DNA of 64,000 bases, taken from contig CM082578.2 of the NCBI GenBank assembly GCA_040954595.2, positions 17,236,001-17,300,000 of the forward strand, in the 5' to 3' direction. This document shows, piece after piece, positions 49,401 to 62,696 of the stretch; positions within the stretch are counted from its first letter, which is position 1, and each line of letters begins with the position of its first letter. A program made the position numbers and the translations under genes. The DNA is from Balanoglossus misakiensis (taxonomy: Eukaryota; Hemichordata). The notes beneath the pieces were generated by a model. It made no database searches and had not been told where the DNA came from. It was given only the letters and a program-made list of their open reading frames with translations.

Positions 49401-52400
49401 TACACGATGATGAATTATTCGCAGCAAATCGGTGCGTAATTGGCGTTGGCAGCATCTCCATCTTAGGGTCAACTGCCCTGCAGGCTGCGTTGATTCTGAA
49501 TTGGAGACGGCATCGCTACTCGCCAGAACTAAGACATCTAACTCGGTGTGACGTTTTCCCGCTCCGTGCAGGATTGGCGGTTGGGCCTTGATCTTCGTTC
49601 TTTCATGAGTGGAGGGTTGTTGTTTTTTGTGTGGATTTTTTGTGTGTGTGTTTCCACGATATCAGTTGTTCCTCCTTCAGTCTGTTTCTCTTTCGTCCGG
49701 TTCGTACACGATACGCATGTGGTGATGTCGTTGATCACCGAAACACCATCTTGATGCGGCGGTCAAACTTCTATCGCCATGGCTCATGAATAATCGACAC
49801 AGGTGGCGCACGCGCAGCAGTTCATGCCGGCTGCCCCTCCCTCCTCGAGCGTCCTCGCTTTCAGCGTCGCCTCGGCTTCTGCACGCATGAGTAAGTTCTT
49901 GCAATAAAGGATGTGTTGCGGTGGCAACTAAACTGATACCACTGGCATCTGTTGACAGATAACTCGCTAGCAGGCGAATGCACGGGGCCAGACTTTGCCC
50001 AGGTAAAACAGTCACCTCGTTACTGGACGGGAAAAGTTATGGTGACGAAAAATGCATAACGTTGACTTAGGGGGTCATATATTATACGCTATCTCTATAA
50101 CTGGAGGGTATCCCAGGTATTAAGATTTCTCATGAGCCTCGTTACATACGCTCTCCGTAAAAGGTTTCGTTGATAGGCCTATGGGCAAACTGTTTCATCC
50201 TGCTAACAGGGTAAAGGTTATTCAAGATCACGTATTTTTTGAAAGTGCTCGGCCCCTGGACGTGTTGCTAAATTAGAGAGCAAATCACAGAAATAGGTCG
50301 AAGTTCGTAACGTAACATTTTCTGCATCGAAGTTAAAAGTGATCACAGTTTCTAAATGCGTATAATAGTGTACTGAATTTCAGCGAGGACAGAGGCAACG
50401 AGGAACACTCAGTCGTCATGGTCGTAAGGGGTTATAGAAACGCAGTCATTTACCCAATCGTTTCACTGACAACGATGGTAGCATGAGTAATGCGTTTTTG
50501 AGTGAGACTAGGGCCTACATGTGTGCCTGACAACCAACTCAGAAAACGATGAGAGAATTGCAATCAACGTTACAATCACAGTGCTGGAGCAAACCACATA
50601 ATCAAACATTACTGCCCTCTCTGTGTGTAATCTAGACTACGCACTCCAAATGACAAGTCCACTCAAAGAAGTTTAATTTGCACGAACAGTTTGCCCGGCC
50701 TCAAAGTCTATAACCATGAATAGGAGAGTAATCAAAACTCAAGAGAAAAGAACAATTCATTTTAACAGGCGACGGAAGTACCCATGTATTGCAAGAAGGG
50801 TTAATAGTTTACCCACAAACGTTGACTTTTGCGAGTATCGATTATCAACTTCTTTTTCATCCGTTTAACGATTTTCGACGTATTATTCGAAGGGAATAAA
50901 AACCCTGTTCAACCAAATTGAAACGACTAGACACATGCAGTACGATCAACGCAGTCAATCCTATATTGTCTATATACACCGTTGCAGTCAGTAGAATTAG
51001 GCCGCCTGCTAATTCAAAATATGGAGGGACATTTAAAATCCGGAGACCGTTGAACCTTTGGTTTATAAATCAAACTCTTGTGTAGCAAAACATGCAAGGA
51101 GTAGTTTTTAACTGTGTGTGGCTATACTTTTCCTTAGTACCTTATTAAATGACTCCATTAAGTCACCTAGTCGCGCTTACAATTGTAAATATTTGCACGC
51201 TCAAGTGTTACTTCCTTTAACTTTCTTTCCCCGTGCCTTTTTTGCGGAAGGCAATTTATTGTACGCCTTGTGCTCGGAATAGCTGGATTTTCAGATGGAT
51301 TTACTTGCCGTTTTTGAACGAAATTGAGGGCTGTGAAACTTGTTGCAAGAATGACTTTAAACGGTCCCCGTGACAAGCAACTGAACCCAATTATAACACC
51401 CAAAGGTATTATTATTTGTTGTCCGGGCAACGGTGACGCAGTCTTCCAGGTAAGCTGCGCTGATGGATTGAATTTCGCGGAAAGTCCCCTTTGCATTGAC
51501 AATATTCAGACAAACGCGTGAATAGTCGCGTGAATAGTCGCGTAGCAGCGAAGTGACAACGTCGTCAGAACTTGCAATATTTCAGACCAAATTAGAAATT
51601 ACGCCATTTGCAGAAAATTCCATCTTCACTGTTGAAGGACTCTTGCTTTGATTCCACGCAAATTAGTCTCAACATACTGTAGAATGTCTGACCAGCTGAT
51701 GAGATGTTGATCACTCTAACGTGTACGTACAATTCTTTACCTGTCTATGCCTGTCGCCAAGGGAAACTGAAGGGTACACAAAGCAGAACACAAATTCCAG
51801 TCTGAAACAGTAGTGCTATATCATATGTTAGATTTTCTAATCGTCACATATTTTACAGGAATCTAAACTGTGCCGGACAAATCCAGGCTTGTCGAAATGT
51901 TTAGCGCTCACAATGAGACGCAAAATGGCATGGGCGCATGTGCATAACTCGGAACGCGGCAGTTACTAGTTGAGACAATCGCTGCGTTCATATCACTGAG
52001 TTATTTCAGTCTCTTTAATGGACAGTCTCATTGACTCTCCTCACTCCGTCCAATTGACATACCAAAATGATTTCCCGTTTCTAAAAAAGTGGGTTTCGTC
52101 AGGATAACTATGACAATCTAATATATTATTCCCCAGAAACATAGATTGCGACCGTAATTCTCCAGGGACATTGTAAATTAAAGTCAAGCTGAACGTTTTC
52201 TCTTCAAAATTATGGCCAGATTTTACGGTCCCACGCTTTTAATCGGGACTGGTTTCAAGATTGAATTAGGATTTACGAGTTTAATGTGAACTGTGACAAT
52301 TACCATAAAAGCTGTATAAACCGATTCATTGATTTGGTACGTCAATAACTCATGCTTTAATCATTGCGTAACTGTGCTGATAAAAACCACCGGTAAAGAG

Positions 52401-55400
52401 AATAAAAGTAGACCAAGGTCAAGCTGACCTTCTAAAAATGTCGTGCATCTTCAATGATTTGGTCTGAATGGTCCGGGAATTGCGGCTGTTACAAGGGAGA
52501 ACATGGAACTAAAGTGATGGAGCTTGAATGCGAGCAGCAACTGTTAAACCTGAATTAACACAATATAAGCAAAGACTTCGATACCAACTGGGCCGCCTGC
52601 ATTTTTGGCTGCTAAAGTTTGAATTCCAGTTGCGATAGCTCCGACTGTGTGACTCTAACGTCATCCCCTGATCATCAGAAAACAAATGACATAATCTTTC
52701 TCCCAGAGAAAATATCAGAGGTCACCATGCAAATATAAAGAAGGAGATGTCTCAGTTTACCGATATTTGAATTGTAAAAGGCTTTTGTTAGGTATGGGAG
52801 GATCGACTTGCTGATTTTATAGAAACACTGTCGTTTGTTTTCTTCTAAATATTAATATATTCTAAGCATGTATTACCTTTGTCACGTGCATGAATGTAGC
52901 CCAGAATCGGAAAAGACATTCTTCGCGGTTTGGAAAATTTTACTCGCTGAGTACTCGTCACTGTGAAAGGAAATGGGTCACATAATTATGGCAAATCATT
53001 GTGCATCAAATATAATTAGTACAGAGCGAATCTAAATTCCTTCCGGGGCCTGAGCATGATTATCGTCAACCGAGATCGTTCGATAACGCATAGCGCATGC
53101 GTGTATTTATTCTGCAGGATCTTCTGCGTTGACACAAACTGCAGATGTAGTTCGCACGACTTGGTCCAGTTCACACTTCTCCCAAATGGGACAAGACGTA
53201 GCCGGTCTGACTCGGTGGCAATCAGATGGAATCAAACAGTCCTAAAGGCGGATTCTCTGTGACGCGCATACCTATCGCCCTAGGCAACAGACAACTATTG
53301 AGCAATTGAAACTCTTGAGGGGCCATTTCACTCTTGCCTTTTAAGATACCAACCGAGCTCGATTTCGTTTCGGGTGAATTAGCGAATATTGACCTGACCT
53401 ATAATATGTATTTTTAGATTTTTCAGGGGTTCAATTCACTGCTTGCTGTAGCAGGCCACGTGCATTTGATTGTACAGATTGTAAGATCGCTTGCCACATA
53501 TCAAGAAAGATTATACTTGCCACACATTCTGCATGTCTATTATAAGGTGTATTTCAACACCCCTGTCCATCGATAAATCAAACAGCTTGTATGAAAAACT
53601 GCATTTGAGTAATCGTTTGAGCGTAAACTATAGCGTCGGGTCTGGCATTGCCTCACCTGGCAAAGTTGGGCATCAACCAACCGCACTCTACAACAAACCG
53701 ACGGGAAGAAAAGTTCAAATGTTCATGGGCCTATTCAATGCATGGGTAAACATCAGACATGAAAATGTCTTTGAGGGCGACTCTTTTCACTATGTTCGGA
53801 AAGGACGAATATGTTACTTCATTCTGAGTAACTGGGCAGCTGCAGGATTGATTGTTCGACCCGAAGTAAATCCCACCTGAAGAAAGTATATTTTATTCAG
53901 TAATCGGTCGCCATCGTCCTGTCCAGGACAGCTGTACACACACGTGGGCATCAATTACATCATGACAGATACCTTGATACCCGCATTAATTACAAACCGA
54001 CAGGCAAAAAGTTTGGAGAAAATCTGACGAGGAATTCCGTTGACTTGTCGACATTTGGTGAGGTTTTCATATTCAAAGGTAGAGAGTCCCAAAGGATGGG
54101 AACGACCAGGGAATGGCCCACCACAGATTGCCAGATGTCATCTGAGAGTGCGTAGAAAGACGTTTTTGAGTGAAGAGGGCGTAATGAAGAATAGGGTGTA
54201 ATTAAGTTCTTGAGATATTGATTCCACAAAGACGTAATTAATTAAATTGCGAGATGTTTAATTCTGCAATATCAGTGAAGTGCTAATATGCATGTTAGTG
54301 ATTGTTTGCGACAGTTTTGAAATCAGTTCTCAGTTTCTAAGGCAGAGTTTGTGACTCAAATAAAGACTTTCGGGTGAGACAAAGCTTATTAGGCTTATCC
54401 AATTAGCCTTAATATGCATAATTACAGATAGCATTATGGCTGAGCTAGATTAGATGACATTGGAGTACATATGCACAGGTTATTCCTCACAATTTGATTA
54501 ACATTGTTAAATATTTGCTATTTGTATTAATCATGTTTAAAACCCTGACACGAATTGACTTTCTCCAGAAGACCCTGCAGATTCCGTGTTAATAGGAACC
54601 CCGGCACACATAGCTATCTCCGGTTATCTATTTGCAGATAATACACATTCCTCACACTCCAACTAATTCAGTTTTTGAAGTGGAATCCTTCACTCAAGCG
54701 TGATTAGTTAGGTCTCTGGTTTTGCGGACGTTGAATGGTGTCCGTTTAAGTTCAATTTCAGATCGACCAACTTTTACAATTGCGTCGCGAGTTGCGATTC
54801 TATACACCTAAAAAAGAAATAAGATTTTCATATTTTGTGTTCTCTGTGGTACGTTCTCTTCTAAAACAATAAAAATCAGGGCTTCCTCCGAACGTTTTGC
54901 AGGGGATTAAATAAAATCGCGAATTCACTTGTCCTAATTCCTTGTCTGTGATCTATTTCAAAGCAATCACCCAGATACACTCAAGTATTGACCGTGGCAT
55001 CTTAAAGTTGTCAAGACTCTGAGATCGCGTTTCAATGTTATCATTGATACGTTTGTGTTTCGGGTACGGCTCGGTGAGTTTGGAAATCGCTGAGGTCGAC
55101 ACGTTCGGCGAGATCTTCAGGGATTGGCCAGCGTTGTTAACATTCAATTTGACTTTGAATCGATTGATTTCGCTCGATTTGTTCTTCCCTTCTATTCGAT
55201 CAGAGTGCGTAAATACACAAACTGTAACCATTCACATGATCCATTCATCCATCCCTCCCTCCCTCACCCCTCCAATCATTATTTTTGTTAGTGTTGGAGT
55301 AAACTGAACTTTACCCAGATGGTCACTTTCTTTGATATGTAAATGATAGTCTCATTATGCATGTATGCGTTATGTAAGCTTGGTGGGGTTTTTCCGCTCT

Positions 55401-57640
55401 TGTGGGTGTTCAACTCAATTCAGACTTGGCCACTACACGTGTTGGTGTCAAATAAAGTAAGTGACTGTACAGAAAACAAGCTATCGCTTCCTCTCGTTAT
55501 ATTGCACCGTACGCAACGAACTACCGCACCTCAACAGTATGCTTTTTAAGGAGATCTAGTGAAACTATATTTTGATGGCATTCAGATAGACGCATTCAAG
55601 TAAGATCTCTTTCACACGGACGAGTTCTTGGAAATAAGAAGGGTCTCCCATTTATCTACCAAATTGTCGATTCCACACACGTCTGCAAAAATCACGTTAT
55701 TTTATGAGGAAGCGGCTGACGATACTTTGCATGCTGGCTAGGTATCGTTTCCTTTAAGCCGGGAATTCCCGGCGTCTACAAATGAAAACATCAGTTGCCT
55801 TGGGATAGTCGATGTTTAAGTTCTGAGTGTGTTGGTGTCTGCTTTCTATCTCGCCGCTTTCACATTGTTCGCCCTACATTCTGGTTTAATCCGCATTTCC
55901 CTATTTCGCCCCGGGCATCTGAAGTTCTCGCTTTAACGGGAAACCGAACTGTGGTTCTGGCTTGTAATTCAATTCTTGCCAATGTACTTTATACGTGCGC
56001 CGAAATAGAAAAAGTACGTTAATCGCCGATTGCAACGTTGTCCTTCTACCCCAAGAGCCGCGCTCTCTATCAAAGCATGTATACCTGTGTATATTTTAAG
56101 GGGGCTTATTGGGTAATTTTTTCAACACCTTAAGTCATTCTTGTACTTTTTAATGTTAATATAACTGTGATGGTCTGGTTTCCGGTACGGTCTCGCTTAA
56201 AAAACGATTTCCAATTCTCTGTCGCTTTACGGTCTGGTATGATGTCGAATTTGCCCTCGAACTATACAGCATTATATTCGGTAAAGGCAGTTCCAGAATA
56301 TAATTCGGAAACACTGCCGATTTTACCGATATCATTTGACCCTTGTATAGAGTAGTGTGTCGCATACGTGGGCCCGCTTCACACACGTTGGCTCGGAAAT
56401 TATAAAACACTCCGCTGTTACATTGCAAATCCAAGACAAAAAACAAAACTTTAGTTCCGGTTTCTCTCAAAAGTCGTTTCCTGCATTACAGATCCGTTTA
56501 GACTGTTCGCTGACATCGCACAGGTGTCATTTTTCACTCGACTTGCCTCGTCTCGTTAACAGCACAGTATAATGTCAGCAATGCAGCTCGACTTTCCTGC
56601 AGCGGAAACTCGAGTCACACTCGGCACGCAACCGGAGATATATATCCGACGAAGGTCAAAATATAGACGAGACATCGACAGCGTCCGGCTGCCCCAAAAC
56701 ACTTTGTGCATCCATGCCACGTCACTTAGATATTAACCCACCCGATTGTTCAAAGTATGAAACGAAACTATACCAGTATTACCATTGTTCATTGTTGATA
56801 AGTTTGTCCTGTTGGCACCATTAACAAAACGGATATCATCAAAATTTGGCTTGGTACATGTATAAGGTGATGATCAAACATTTTACTGGCATTTACGCAA
56901 CACGTGATAAATGAAACCTCAGACAACCACCTGAGATTTAACATATGTTCTGTCAACTTTGCTCTCACGACAAATACCCCGAACTGCCATTTAGTCATCA
57001 AATTTATACTCCCATTATGGTCAACGTTATATTGTACGCGTACCATCATGTTCATGATACACAGCCGGACTAAAGTTATCAATAATTTAACAACTTTGGT
57101 CCTGATTCCAATACATGTGAATTATTAAAGCGTTCGTGAGAATAAATCTTGGCAACTAGGTTAAAATATAATTTCCGCTCGAAGATTAATATATCAAAAC
57201 TTCTTTGACGAATAAGCTTGAGTAGTACTTTGAACATCCATGCAGAGAAACCGGGCGGGGCCAAGAGGTCTGATTGCCACAGGTGCTCTCAAGAGACGAT
57301 CGTTGTTGTTCTGTCGTCTGCGGGCGCACTACACTATACCACACGTCTGTCGAAACTCTACAACTTTCCACAGTTCGAAGTTAAAAGGAAGCTGGCAAGG
57401 GTGTTTATGTAATACATGTCTCCCAAGGGGTCTGTTAGCCATGAGGAGTAATTTCAACAATCATAAACTCATGCGATTTCTCTGAAATTCACGACAGTGT
57501 GACAGAATATGTTCTACTTTTGTTGTAATGAGAGGAGTTGCAAGGCTCACAGTGAAATGTATACATGCGCATGAATTTGCCAAAATGTGTGTGCGTGCGT
57601 GTTTGTCAACTGTTCATTCCAACCAATCCTAATAAGTTTA
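46460..57640. other. Intergenic stretch between convergent GPCR and TRIM genes
   Basis: About 11 kb in which I find no gene with splice or domain support. It contains a 15-C run (48459-48473) and a 13-base direct repeat (CGCGTGAATAGTC twice, about 51518-51543). A weakly duplicated word pair (about 53668-53716 and 53948-54015) and a CCCT-rich patch near 55250 are also present. Modest open frames at 49313-49591 and 53491-53880 have no recognisable domains. Confidence 0.5.
48459..48473. repeat. Poly-C run
   Basis: Fifteen C in a row after a TTTTTCTCT pyrimidine stretch. Confidence 0.9.
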
Positions 57641-57650
57641 ATTTAATACC

Positions 57651-57656
57651 TTTATT
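57651..57656 (-). terminator. Candidate poly(A) signal of the TRIM gene
   Basis: TTTATT on the plus strand is AATAAA on the minus strand, 93 bases after the TRIM stop codon. It gives a short 3' UTR. Confidence 0.5.
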
Positions 57657-57748
57657 GCTTTCTGGAAAATGGAAATGGTCACGTATTTAAAAAAAGAAGA
57701 AGAAAAAAAAACATGTTAAGAACATTCTTCAGGCTTAGCAGTTTTTCC

Positions 57749-58488
57749 TCATTTGGCTGGGGGGTCTTCTGCCTTGTCCGTGGATGTTTTAATCTCCCTC
57801 AGCCTCTTGGCCTTTTCTTCGTTTTCCTTTCGGATTTGCTGCCGCAGAACTTTGGGTAGTTTCATACCGTTGATCACCGTTAACTGGTAGTTGAGCGAAG
57901 TCACAGAGAACGCCGGGTAGAGGGGACCATTACAGATGTTTTCGTACTTCCGTAGCCTCGAGGGGGCGCTGTTGTCTTGCAGATCGTAGTAGGAAAGGCT
58001 CTTATCGGAGAAGCTGAGGAGTACTCCCACGTGTATTGCGCGGTCTCCGTCGTGACCGCCGCCGGCGAATTTCGTGCAGACGCTCTGGTTGATGCGATTG
58101 TAGTGGCCCTCAAAGCCTGCTTTATATACGTGGAAGCACCACGCAGTTGGGTGTGAACACAGGAGGGCGTTGCGCGGACAATCGCCAACGGTGACACCGA
58201 ACGAGCAAAGATCGTTGTCCAGGTGGTCCGTGTAGGAAATCCTTGTCCCATACACCTCCCAGTAGTATTCCCCGGATGTCATTGCAACGTCACCGAGAAC
58301 GGTCGGGGACCAAGCGATGAAACGACCCGTCGTAGGAATCTTCGCGATACTAACGCCTTCTTTATCGGTTTTCTTCGGCGCGAACGGCAAGTTCTTCGGC
58401 TTGCAAGATTTTCGTTCCACTGTTTTATGGTCTTCAGTCAGGACCAAGTCTTCGTGAAGAGTATGTGTATCCAACACAAAAGAAATCG
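57749..58488 (-). CDS. TRIM protein, last exon: PRY-SPRY (B30.2) domain
   Basis: Terminal exon of a minus-strand TRIM gene; B30.2 domains bind protein ligands and set the targets of TRIM ubiquitin ligases or scaffolds. The acceptor is TTTTCTTTTCAG. The first two bases complete a codon split with the giant exon (phase 1). The PRY part is clear: ISFVLDTHTLHEDLVLTEDH, where Leu-Asp and the HEDLVLTED run match the family. SPRY landmarks follow: SPTVLGDVAMTSGEYYWEVY, CSFGVTVGDC, VGVLLSFSDKSLSYYD and GPLYPAFSV. A basic/acidic tail of about 40 residues (RQQIRKENEEKAKRLREIK) follows, which is longer than usual and likely helical. The stop TGA is at 57749-57751. The domain looks intact. Confidence 0.88.
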
Positions 58489-58660
58489 CTGAAAAGAAAA
58501 ATCAAATAAGGTACGTAGATATTCAAAGTACATATTTAGGGCCTGGACAGGACGTACAGACGGGAGTGTTGATCACGTGGTATTGCTATAACATGGAGGC
58601 CAAATATGATACAAGGTTTCAAGCGCGCACTTTTAGTGGAATGACACGTGCGAATCATAC

Positions 58661-61600
58661 CTGTTGTTTTTCGGACCTTTGTCGGAAGTTGTTCAACGAT
58701 CTCCGTTTTGATATCAGCTTCACTTTCTTTGTCACCTTGTTCCTTTTCTTCAGTCTTGTGCGCGGTGAGGCTACCATCCAGATTGAGCAGCACCGGTCCA
58801 CCTTCCAGGTCTTTCCTGGCAAGCCTTCCGACTGGATACTGGTAGTGCTCGCGCGGGTACTCCCCGCTCGCGTTGTGATCTCCTCCGTCGAAAAGATGCC
58901 GCCGGGCATTTCTTGTCACTGACACGCTTCTCTGGTTCGCCCAGCCCCTCTCCGCGACGTGCGGCGATCCGTCCGTGGATGCCTCGCCCGCATCTGTGGT
59001 CTGGACCAATTTATGATCTATGTTGTCAGGGTATATGATGGGCCGGCTCTTGTCACCATCCTCACCTGAGGTCAAAGTTGACCGAGTTGCCAACAGGCTA
59101 GTCTGAGCGTGGTCTCTCCGGGTGACCGTCGAAGCGACCACCTGTTGATGTAAACTTAATTTGCCGCCGCGTACGAACTGTTTTAAATCCACGGTCTGGC
59201 TAGACTGGTTTACGCGGGACTTTGTAGTCTTTGGTAATGGTGTCCCACCCTCCTTGGACACTCGAGCGACTGTCTGCTTGGAGAGACCGCTCTCTGTTAA
59301 AGAGACTCCCTGTACCAGATGACTTCCAGACCCGGGAGCTGGATCACTCTGTAGATCGATATATCCCGCTTCAATACTGTCTGGATCTATTGTAATATTG
59401 GCGTGTTTTCCAGTTGCTTCTTTCAGTAGATGCTCGAAAATGGTCTGCATATTTTTCGTGTGGTATTCGTATCTGGTTTCGTCAGAACGGGACGCTTTCT
59501 TCACCATCTGGGCCACGCGGAAGTACAACTCTTCCTCTGTCGCGGGAACAACTGTCATCATACGTTTCATCTGATCATCTGAGAAAGTGTCGTGGAACAT
59601 ATTTTTGATCCTACGCAACAGTGGTCCTTCAACCGTGACGTTCTGCCGTATGTTTGCGATAATGTCTTCGACGCAACTGTCGTCATCGCTTCCCCGCAGG
59701 TTTGCAATCATCTCTTCGTAGTAATTGTCTTTATCCTTTCCCGTATCAATGGGTGTGCTACCGCTACTCAAGTCGTGCTTTGCAACGACAGCACCTTGTA
59801 CTTGCTTGGTATCCGGGCAGTTTTGTGTCTGACGCCCAACATTCGCCGCTTGCTCGATTGTTACAGTACTGCGACTCGATACGGTGTGTGGAGCAGTAAT
59901 TTTTTTTCCGTCTGCACCCGGTTGACCGTTAGTGTTTTGGGATTCTGCTCGCTGTTTTCCGGTGTCATGGTTAGCACTGATCGTAGATGAAGGCATTTTG
60001 ACACCGGTCTTGCTGGCACCACGAACACCGGGAGCATGTGGCCCGGGCGTTGGTACGTTTCCACTTGACGGGATGGCGCGCCCACCTTTGGCTGCAGATG
60101 GTGTGGTGTCGGTTTTGGAGAGACTTGCCTTGGGAAGAGGGCTTGGCGGGGGAGTCATCTCATTCGATGGATTGCTCGTGGCTTGCCCATTTTTGATAGG
60201 AAGAGACGTTACGTTGACATTCGTATTTCTAGTCACAAGACCATTTTTGCGTCCAGGGGTATTTCTCACATTGTTCGCCTGGCCACCACTGCCTGGTTTG
60301 TTGGTGGTCGGACCACTATGAATTGTTGAAGAACGTAGCGCCTTGTTATTTTGCTGATTTGCGGGAACGCGGACATCATTGCATATATAGGTTGGTATTT
60401 TGGTGTTTGGAACGGCCGCGACACGACCGCAGATAACGGTTGCGACACGACCGCAGTTGGTTAAAGGCAATGGCGCTGCTGTCGGATTGGTGGAGACGCC
60501 GGCATTCGCTTGGTTGACGGCGTGGCCATTACTGACTGTAGAACGTACGACTTTGGCACTCTGGTGGCCGGTAGTACGGTCATGACTGGTCGCAGACGAT
60601 GACACCTTGGCATTTTGCAGATTGACGATACAGTCACTACTTAAAGTAGAATGTGACGCCTTTTCACTTTGCTTGCCCGTGACACGCCCGTCATTGGCCG
60701 CCATTGAATTCGACAGTGGTGCGAACTTCGGCCGGTTGGTGTCCCGGCTGTTATTTGTCGCAGACGGAGGCACAGTTGTTGGCTGGATGGTGACACTTTC
60801 ACCATGGACTGTGGAAGAAGTGGTGGCGTGACTAGGTTTTCCGGCGGTGCGACCATTATTTGTTGTAGGATGGACGACTTTGCGGCTAGTGACGCCTCGT
60901 TGACTGTTTGCAGCAGCAGCAGACGACACATTCGCATTTGGCTGATTGGTGGCCCGACCAGTAGCGATTGTAGAATTCGGTAGGGTGGCGCTGGTTTTGT
61001 TGCCGTTAGTGATTGCAGAATGCGGCGCGTTGCTTGAATTATCAGAGGTAGTGGAAGGAGGGACATCAGCTTTTGGTAGGTTGGCAGTGTGGCCCTCCTT
61101 GGGTGCCGATGTCAGACACTTGCTGACGTCAGGTTTTGTGTGATGACGAGCTGTACTCGTGGATGCAGCGTTTTGAACACTTCCGGCGGGTCTGTTTGCT
61201 GGTTTACACTCCTCTGTTATGGTGAGTAGGCAAGGGGCCTTGCTAGATTTGTCTTTGGAGAGGGACGCGTTGTCTCTTTGCTGCAACAAGTTGGCGTTGA
61301 GATCGGCTTCCTTGGAACTGCTCTTTGAATTTCGGATTGATTGGCCGGTGGAACTGGAGTTTGTTGGAACAAACCTGACTGTCTTCTTGTTCGCTTGTCC
61401 AGAACTTTGAACCTTTGTATTAGTAGGCTGCACTCGCTGGCTAAAAGTGTGGCTAAGCTTGTTCTTAACACCGCCATTGCCAGTGCTAGTCTTATTCATA
61501 GGTGCATCGTTTGTGGTAGATTTGGCATTTGTGTTTTCGGATAACTTTTCGCTAGTTTGTTGCTTGGGTGTAACATCAACAGCATTTGGGTTGTTACCGG

Positions 61601-62320
61601 ATGATGCGGCAGTATCGCCATGGTTACCACGCAAACTTTGAGCTGGCGCACGGACAGGCTGGGCGTTGATGTTCAAAGCTTTCCCTGGTACGCGGGGCAT
61701 TTGTTCGGAACTTTTGCGCCTTGCAAGTGTCCCTTCCTTTGCGGTTTTTGGTGGTGGTAAATTGGCGGCCGCTTGCGTAGACTGCGTGTCCCGGCTTCCA
61801 TTGAGTGGCTGTCTTGGCAGAGGACGGCCCTTGCTTTCGCCTGCATTTGGGGCTTTGGCGCTTCCGTCGGCGGCCATGTTGGACGAAGGCGCAGCCGCTG
61901 CTCTAATGTCTGTATGTGATTTGTTTCCGATGGAACTATTCTTCGGTTTGTTCTGGACAACTTTCTCTTCGCGCGTTTCCTCTCGTTGCTTAGAAACACT
62001 GGTTGCTGCAGTCTGGAAACTTGTCTTGATGTCAGAAATTTTCGGTTTCATTGCAGACGCGCCGTGGGTAGGTTTGGAAGAAGTGTTTCCAAAGTTCGTC
62101 GGCGTGGGGGTCGGGGTGACATTTGGGGTGTGAAATTCGGTCGGGCTGAGTGTGGGCGATGACAGACTGCCTTTGCCACCGTCTCCGGTCGCCTTGGTAT
62201 CTGGTTGTTTACTTTGACGAGTATTATCCAAAATTGGTGGTTTTCTTTTCGCTGGCAACGAGGTTTTCTCAGCTGTGGTTTTTGAAACCATATTAGAAGG
62301 CTTGTTATTTTTGTCTATTC
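58661..62320 (-). CDS. TRIM protein, giant 3,660-bp exon: disordered Thr/Ser/Asn-rich region with a short ordered module
   Basis: One uninterrupted exon of about 1,220 codons between acceptor TTTTCACTATCCAG (62334-62321) and donor ACAACAG|GTATGA (intron from 58660), phase 1 at both ends. It is open throughout. From 62320 to about 59750 the product is Ser, Thr, Asn, Ala and Pro rich with scattered Lys/Arg. It has degenerate repeats of about 17-20 residues (NGRTAGKPSHATTSS-, NDGRVTGKQSEKASHSTLS-, SHDRTTGHQSAKVVRSTVS-like) and is almost certainly disordered. From about 59735 to 59390 it becomes acidic/helical, with paired YYEEMIANLRG and VEDIIANIRQ, then LRRIKNMFHDTFSDDQMKRM and an alternating charged helix. 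The remainder is a charged linker to PRY-SPRY. Splice phases at both ends match the neighbours, and each join preserves the frame. An in-frame ATG at 62351 lies in the intron and is not the start. Confidence 0.82.
60150..61140 (-). repeat. Degenerate 17-20-residue protein repeats within the giant TRIM exon
   Basis: Units starting with NGR/NDGR/SHDR-like words and continuing through K/Q-x-S/A-x-K-V/A-x-x-S-T recur with a spacing of about 17-20 residues. At DNA level they are diverged; the clearest pair is GCGACACGACCGCAG twice, 30 bases apart, near 60418-60462 (plus-strand orientation). Unit boundaries are set by eye. Confidence 0.6.
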
Positions 62321-62696
62321 CTGGATAGTGAAAAGTAGACAATATTGACATTTGACAATTTTAAAGCAACAATGCAGATTATACACATATTGAGCAGAGC
62401 TGAAATACTGGACCATTCATCATAGGATGTTATGCGAACACAAAACTGTACTTGACACACATAACAAATATGCTAAAAACAAAGCCAAATTTAACAGTCA
62501 CCTCTAATTTAAATGTGCCCATATATGGCTATCATAGCGAGTCTCGGTGACTGTGGTGACGCTCTTTTTCACGTTGCACCCAACGAAAATCTATGATTGG
62601 CCAGATCTCCAACTACCATGGTAACCGGGGGTAACTTAGCTAATGAATTTGTTACGCTGTTACTGTAAATGCAACAAATATTGGCGCAATGCTCAC

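Noticed and set aside
58566-62133. Many plus-strand frames opposite the TRIM giant exon
   Set aside because: They are antisense shadows of the low-complexity coding sequence.
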